Shown piece after piece: positions 29,392-33,477 of a stretch of DNA of 33,477 nt. The notes beneath the pieces were generated by a model. It was not told the DNA's origin. It was given only the letters and a program-made list of their open reading frames with translations, and searched no databases. Each line of letters opens with the position of its first letter. The stretch's first letter is position 1. The translations under genes and the position numbers were made by a program. Source of the DNA: Gemmataceae bacterium (GTDB lineage: Bacteria; Planctomycetota; Planctomycetia; Gemmatales; Gemmataceae); contig JAQGHQ010000110.1 of NCBI GenBank assembly GCA_028288765.1, positions 1 through 33,477 on the forward strand, written 5' to 3'.

Positions 29392-30708
29392 CTACTTTCG
29401 CACGTCGTAGCAGAACACCAGCTCCTGGTCGCGGACGTACAAGTGCCCGTTGGCGACGACCGGGTGCGTCCACAAGCCCCCGCTCGGCCGCCGCTGCTTC
29501 GACTCGCGCGGCAGCTTCAGCCGGCCCTTCTCCTTCCACCCCTCCGGGCTCGGCTCGACCAGCGCGACCACCCCGCCCTTCTCGGCGCAGCAGTACAGCC
29601 GTCCGTCGGCGAAGGTGACTGACCCGCGGCCCAGCGCCTCCTGGTCCGCCCACACGACCTTCCCGGACTTGAACTCCTGGCAGACCCAGCCGCCCTTCTC
29701 GGAGTGCCCGTACAGGTGCTCGCCGACCCGCACCACGCCCCCGTCACGGCTCTGGACGTCCTTCGTCGAGAACACCTTCTCGGCCGTGATCCCGCCGCCC
29801 CCGGGGACGAGCTTGATCAGGTCACACCCCTGCCCGAACCCGACCGAGGAGTAGACGAGGTTGTCGTGAAACACCGGGGTCGCGATCACGACGTCGTCGT
29901 AAGCCGGGGCCCGCTGGAAGGACCACAACAGCTTGCCGTCGGCGGCCGACACGCCGACGATCCCCCGGTTGGTCACCTGGATGTACTGCCGCGTGCCCCC
30001 GACCTCGACCGCGATCGGCGAGGAGTAGCTGGCCTGATCAGTCACCTCCTTGCTCCGCCAGAGGACCTTCCCGGTCTTCTTGTCGAGGGCGGCGAGGAGG
30101 CCCTGCTTTCCCCCCGGCACGCAGACGAGCTGATCGCCGTCCACCAGCGGGGCGGAGGCGTAGCCCCAGCCCAGGGGGGTCGGCTCTTCCAACCCGCCGC
30201 CGATGGGGTTGACCGCGCCGCCGAGGTCACGGGGCAGGTTCACCCGCCACCGCTCCTTGCCGCCCGCGGCCTCCACGCACACCAGGTCGCCGAACCCGCC
30301 GAGTACGTAAACCAGGTCGCCGTCCACGGTCGGGGTGACGTTCGGCCCGGCGTTCCAGCTGTTGCCCTTCCAGGTGAACAGCGGACCGATCCGGGTCGAC
30401 CACACCTCCTTGACCTTCCCGTCCGCGGCGGCCTTGAGGTCGAGGGCGAAGACGAACTCGGCGTCGCCGCGCCCGCCGGCCGAGTACAGCCGGTCGCCGA
30501 CGACGGCGGGGCCGGCGTAGCCGACTCCGGCGTCCGAATAAGTCCACAGCAGCTTGGGGCCGCCCTGAGGCCATTCCTGAAGCAGGCCGGTGTCGGCCGA
30601 CACGCCGTCGCGGTGCGGCCCGCGATACTGCGGCCAGTCGGCCCCGGCGGCGACCGGGACTACCAGGGCGAGGAGCGCTGCGACACGAATGAGAGAGGTG
30701 GGCTTCAT
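29392..30708 (-). CDS. PQQ-type beta-propeller repeat protein
   Basis: This 438-residue protein starts at ATG 30708 (MKPTSLIRVAALLALVVPVA) with a signal peptide cut near AAGADW. The mature part begins WPQYRGPHRDGVSADTGLLQ, the standard start of planctomycete PQQ-binding-like propellers, followed by WD/PQQ blades such as LVYVLGGFGDLVCVEAAGGK, GLLAALDKKTGKVLWRSKEV, IVGVSAADGKLLWSFQRAPA and LYCCAEKGGVVALVEPSPEG. Despite the name such proteins often lack bound PQQ and may be scaffold or binding domains. There is no dehydrogenase partner nearby. It is transcribed away from the zinc-ribbon DUF1559 gene. Confidence 0.92.
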   Translation of the reverse strand: MKPTSLIRVAALLALVVPVAAGADWPQYRGPHRDGVSADTGLLQEWPQGGPKLLWTYSDAGVGYAGPAVVGDRLYSAGGRGDAEFVFALDLKAAADGKVKEVWSTRIGPLFTWKGNSWNAGPNVTPTVDGDLVYVLGGFGDLVCVEAAGGKERWRVNLPRDLGGAVNPIGGGLEEPTPLGWGYASAPLVDGDQLVCVPGGKQGLLAALDKKTGKVLWRSKEVTDQASYSSPIAVEVGGTRQYIQVTNRGIVGVSAADGKLLWSFQRAPAYDDVVIATPVFHDNLVYSSVGFGQGCDLIKLVPGGGGITAEKVFSTKDVQSRDGGVVRVGEHLYGHSEKGGWVCQEFKSGKVVWADQEALGRGSVTFADGRLYCCAEKGGVVALVEPSPEGWKEKGRLKLPRESKQRRPSGGLWTHPVVANGHLYVRDQELVFCYDVRK

Positions 30709-31011
30709 GACGTCCCTGTGGTGATGGGGTGCAGCGGCGACGGACGACGACCGCGCCGTCACGGTATCTCTACCGCCCGGGGCACCGGCCGATTGTAACT
30801 CTTGGGGAACCGGAGGTCGTGACGATTCTTTTGTCGACGGCCGTCGGCCGGCACCGCTCGTTGAGCCCGGCTCAGTCCCGGACCGCGACGCCGGTCACGA
30901 ACGCGACGACACAAGAATTGTCTTTCCGTGTCGTAGCGATGCCCTTCCGGGTAAGCTGTTGGTATCTCGATCAGGTGTCTTTATTCCTGTCCCGCGCGCC
31001 CAGGTTCTCCC
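30709..31011. other. Divergent promoter region, no gene seen
   Basis: This 303-base gap separates the divergent PQQ-propeller and zinc-ribbon/DUF1559 genes. I see no coding frame, repeat or strong palindrome and no convincing sigma-70 promoter; TTGTCT at 30919 lacks a matching -10. Confidence 0.5.
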
Positions 31012-32223
31012 ATGCCCATCGCCGTCCTCTGCCCCGGTTGCAATGCCCGGCTCAACGCACCGGATGCCGCGGCCGGAAAGACAGTCAAGTGCCCGAAGTG
31101 CAAGGCCGCGATGGTCGTTCCGGCGCCGGCGGCGGACGCCGGGTTCGAGGCCGTGGACGACCCGACCCCGCCGCCGAAGAAGCCGGCGCCGGCGTCCGCC
31201 AGGCCGCCCAGGGCGAAGACGGACGTGACTCTCGACGACAGCGAGGACGAGAAGCCCCGCGCCAGGAAGAAGTCTCGCGACGACGAGGACGACAAGGAGG
31301 AAGACGACCGACCCAGAAAGAAAGGAAAGGGGAAAAAGAAGGCGGCGGCGGGCCCGGCGCCGGCGGTGCTCATCGCCGCGATCGCGGGCGGCGTGCTGCT
31401 CTTGGGTGGCGGTGCCTTCGCCGCATACTGGTTCGGCATCCGCGACGACAAGCCGAAGGAGACCACCGGCAACCCCACGCCGAACGCCCCGCCCGGGCCG
31501 CAACCCGGCGGCCCCGGAGGCTTCCCACCACCCGGCTCCGGCGGTGGACCGCCGGTGCAGCCCGGCGGGCCGGTAAAACCGATTCACGAAACCAGTACCA
31601 CGGCGTTCCGTCAAAACAGCAAGAACAACTTGAAGCAGATCGCCCTCTCCTTCCACCTGTTCGCCGACACGCACAACGGCATGCTCCCCGCCGGCATTTT
31701 CGATTCCGGCGGGAAGGTCGGGCTCAGCTGGCGGGTGGCGCTCCTCCCGTACCTCGAACTGGATCAGCTGTACAAGCAGTTCCACCTCGATGAACCCTGG
31801 GACAGCGATCATAACAAGAAGCTGATTCCGCAGATGCCGCGCGTCTTCGCCGCGCCCGGAGCCACCTCGAACGGTCTGACCTATTACCGCTCCTTCACGG
31901 GGCCGGATACGGTCTTCCCGCCCCCGCAGCGCGGCCCGGCGGGTCAGCCCGCCACGGGGCTGAAGATCGTCGCGATCCCCGACGGGACGAGTAATACCGC
32001 TCTGGTCGTCGAAGCCGGCGAGCCCGTCGAATGGACGAAGCCGGACGAGCTGGTCTACACCGCCGGTGCGCCGCTGCCGAAGGTGGGCGGCATCTTCGGC
32101 GACGGGTATCACGTCGTCCTCGCCGACGGCTCCACGAACTGGTTGACGACGGGCACCCCGGCCGAAATGCTCAAGGCGATCATCACGGCCAAGGGCGGCG
32201 AGACCGTCAACTGGGGGAAGTAA
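31012..32223 (+). CDS. Zinc ribbon - TM - DUF1559 fusion protein
   Basis: This 403-residue protein begins with a four-Cys zinc ribbon (MPIAVLCPGCNARL, then TVKCPKC; Cys7, 10, 27 and 30), of the MJ0042-like kind. A long charged, low-complexity linker (residues about 40-112, including ARKKSRDDEDDKEEDDRPRK) precedes one membrane helix (about 116-141), a Pro/Gly-rich stretch, then a DUF1559 domain (NSKNNLKQIALSFHLFADTH to VVLADGSTNWL). The topology is probably ribbon in the cytoplasm and DUF1559 outside. This couples a possible nucleic-acid or protein-binding ribbon with a pseudopilin-like outer domain. Start ATG 31012. Confidence 0.92.
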   Translation: MPIAVLCPGCNARLNAPDAAAGKTVKCPKCKAAMVVPAPAADAGFEAVDDPTPPPKKPAPASARPPRAKTDVTLDDSEDEKPRARKKSRDDEDDKEEDDRPRKKGKGKKKAAAGPAPAVLIAAIAGGVLLLGGGAFAAYWFGIRDDKPKETTGNPTPNAPPGPQPGGPGGFPPPGSGGGPPVQPGGPVKPIHETSTTAFRQNSKNNLKQIALSFHLFADTHNGMLPAGIFDSGGKVGLSWRVALLPYLELDQLYKQFHLDEPWDSDHNKKLIPQMPRVFAAPGATSNGLTYYRSFTGPDTVFPPPQRGPAGQPATGLKIVAIPDGTSNTALVVEAGEPVEWTKPDELVYTAGAPLPKVGGIFGDGYHVVLADGSTNWLTTGTPAEMLKAIITAKGGETVNWGK

Positions 32224-32421
32224 GGCCCTTCCGATCTACTGCCGGCCGACGAGCCCCGGGGCGACCGCTACTCCCCTCCGAGCCCCGTGCAGACCCGGAA
32301 GGTGTGGCCATCGGGCGGCCCGGCGGTAGATGGGTCGGGCGTGGGCGTCCGAAGGGTGGGTAGGAACGGCAAGAACAGTTAGACGGCCGGCGGACCGGCG
32401 GCGCTCTTGCCGGCGTGCGGA

Positions 32422-33351
32422 TCAGTTCCAGTCCGACCCCAGGACGGACCCGTCGTTCGGGACACAGGCGTTGATCCAGGTTTGCACGCTCACCCCCGCG
32501 CTCACGCCGCGGACGCTCGCGTCTCCCAGGCCGATCTGCATCGCGCCGGTGTGAGCGGTCTGGGTCACGTAGCCGTTGCAACTGGCCGGCGCGGGCGCGA
32601 TCTGGAACGGCGTGCTGCCGTAGGAGATGTCCGGGCCGGACCAGTAAAAGGGGCTGCCGGAATTGTAATCGTACGGCGTTTGATAGTTCGCCCGCGCCTG
32701 CAGCGTGTTCCAGCCGAAGCCGCCGAACGTCCCCGAATCGGCCCAGTTCGAACCCCAGTAGTTGGACCACGTCGGTTGCCAATAGTTGGCCGCGCCCGCC
32801 GGGCCGCAGTTGCGGTACCGTTCCGCGAACATGACGGTGTTGGATGTCCCGTCCGGTATTGCCGTGACGATCGAACGCGGCGTGGCGGGGTCGAAGACCA
32901 TGACGTTCGCCACGTAGTTGGTGCTGGCGTCACCGAACGTATTAGTGTAGGCGGTCGCGCCGGAGGTGCCGTCGGAGGGGCAGAGGAACGTCTTGACCAC
33001 CGTGGTCCGGACATTGATGCTGTTGCCGTTGCCGGCCGTGTAGAGGTTGTTCTGCTCCAGATACGGCAGCAGGTGGAAGAACAACGTGGCGGCGGCGGCT
33101 CCGTCCGACGACGAGGTGTTCACGCCCGGCATGCAGCCGGATGTACAGGGATTCGGCCAGTTGGGGTTGCCGTAGTTGCTTCCGGTCCAGTTCCAGATCG
33201 GCGGCAGGCGGTCCGTGGCCCCTTGGAAATTGTGAGCCGCCAAGCCCAGTTGCTTGAGGTTATTGGTACACTGGACGCGCGCGGCGGCCTCGCGCACCTT
33301 CTGCACGGCGGGGAGGAGGAGGCCGATCAGGACCGCGATGATCGCGATCAC
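32422..33351 (-). pseudogene. DUF1559 pseudopilin gene interrupted by IS3-type element
   Basis: The frame running leftward from 33351 reads [40 protein letters not shown] and on to a DUF1559 end with [20 protein letters not shown], 309 residues. The prepilin Phe-Thr-Leu-Ile-Glu-Leu-Leu start is missing: sequence changes at 33352 to non-coding bases starting TGAGGTTCCCC that lead into a transposase gene. The normal 5' end should lie beyond the right edge, on the far side of the element. As it stands the product lacks its processing site and is probably not exported. A new start at the GTG at 33351 would yield a helix without a prepilin leader. Confidence 0.85.
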
Positions 33352-33477
33352 TGAGGTTCCCCAAGAACAGTGGACACGAGGTTAACGGTGTAGACTCAGA
33401 GCAAGGAGTCCACCGATGGCACGTACCCGTACCACCTACACGGCCGAGTTCAAGCTCCGGGCCGTTAAGATGGTCCT
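33352..33477 (+). mobile_element. IS3-type insertion sequence, left end
   Basis: The element starts at TGAGGTTCCCCAAGAACAG (33352), a TG-start end as in IS3 family ends, and 64 bases later begins an orfA-like gene on the plus strand. The right end lies outside the window. The start is placed where the pseudopilin helix coding stops. Confidence 0.75.
33416..33477 (+). CDS. IS3-type orfA transposase, N-terminus only
   Basis: ATG 33416 is preceded by AAGGAG at a spacing of about 7 bases. The 20 visible residues read MARTRTTYTAEFKLRAVKMV, typical of the helix-turn-helix OrfA of IS3 family transposases (R-x-Y-x-x-E-F-K-x-x-A-V). The gene runs off the window. Confidence 0.8.
   Translation, partial: MARTRTTYTAEFKLRAVKMV

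Noticed and set aside
1..33477. CRISPR array
   Set aside because: No regularly spaced identical direct repeats with unique spacers and no cas genes are visible; repeated palindromes are irregular and inverted.

Overview
This high-GC window reads as chromosome from a Gemmataceae-type planctomycete. The evidence is the protein families: four DUF1559 proteins (two with a prepilin-type N-terminus), an FG-GAP/ASPIC (CRTAC1-like) protein, an MJ0042-like zinc ribbon, a PQQ-type beta-propeller, and an ECF sigma factor with a long C-terminal extension. The genus is not determined.

Positions 1-8501 hold a replication cluster, all on the minus strand and transcribed leftward: cysteine desulfurase, dnaA, dnaN, a DUF721/DciA-type protein, a small DUF433/DUF5615 toxin-antitoxin-like pair, gyrB, and a partial ECF sigma factor. 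This is the classic origin-proximal order without recF. The dnaA-dnaN gap carries a DnaA-box-like site, and the dnaN-dciA gap is a strikingly AT-rich inverted repeat, so the chromosomal origin may lie here. DnaA is short and lacks the usual N-terminal domain.

Positions 8614-9998 hold a tRNA-Ser(GGA) whose 3' end and terminator are imperfectly duplicated 1.27 kb downstream. Between the two copies are a gene broken by two in-frame stops, where Trp codons are expected, and an unrecognised protein weakly like DUF6930. Positions 10186-13433 hold a patatin phospholipase followed by a putative His/Cys (clan CD-like) peptidase, with a zinc-dependent phospholipase C-like gene upstream; the patatin-peptidase pair is the best candidate for an undescribed functional system. 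A ParE-type toxin-antitoxin pair and a secreted sialidase follow.

Positions 15702-21811 hold a TPR protein translationally coupled to a membrane-anchored FG-GAP/ASPIC protein, a DUF1559 pseudopilin with a small lipoprotein, and a second TPR protein. Positions 21822-25335 hold a cation/proton antiporter and a MarR regulator with a flavin-dependent halogenase-like enzyme. The marR promoter is overlapped by a perfect 13-2-13 palindromic operator. Positions 25445-26381 hold an extraordinary Met/Cys-rich small protein (about 36 percent Met plus Cys) and a small CPCP-motif protein.

Positions 26536-33477 are mobile-DNA rich: a shortened IS701-type transposase, a REP-associated (Y1, HUH) transposase bracketed by REP-like palindromes, a secreted DUF1559 protein, a PQQ-propeller protein, a zinc-ribbon/TM/DUF1559 fusion, and a DUF1559 pseudopilin gene cut inside its prepilin helix by an IS3-type element running off the right edge. 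At least three families of dispersed palindromic repeats are scattered through the window, one of them inside the cysteine desulfurase coding sequence.
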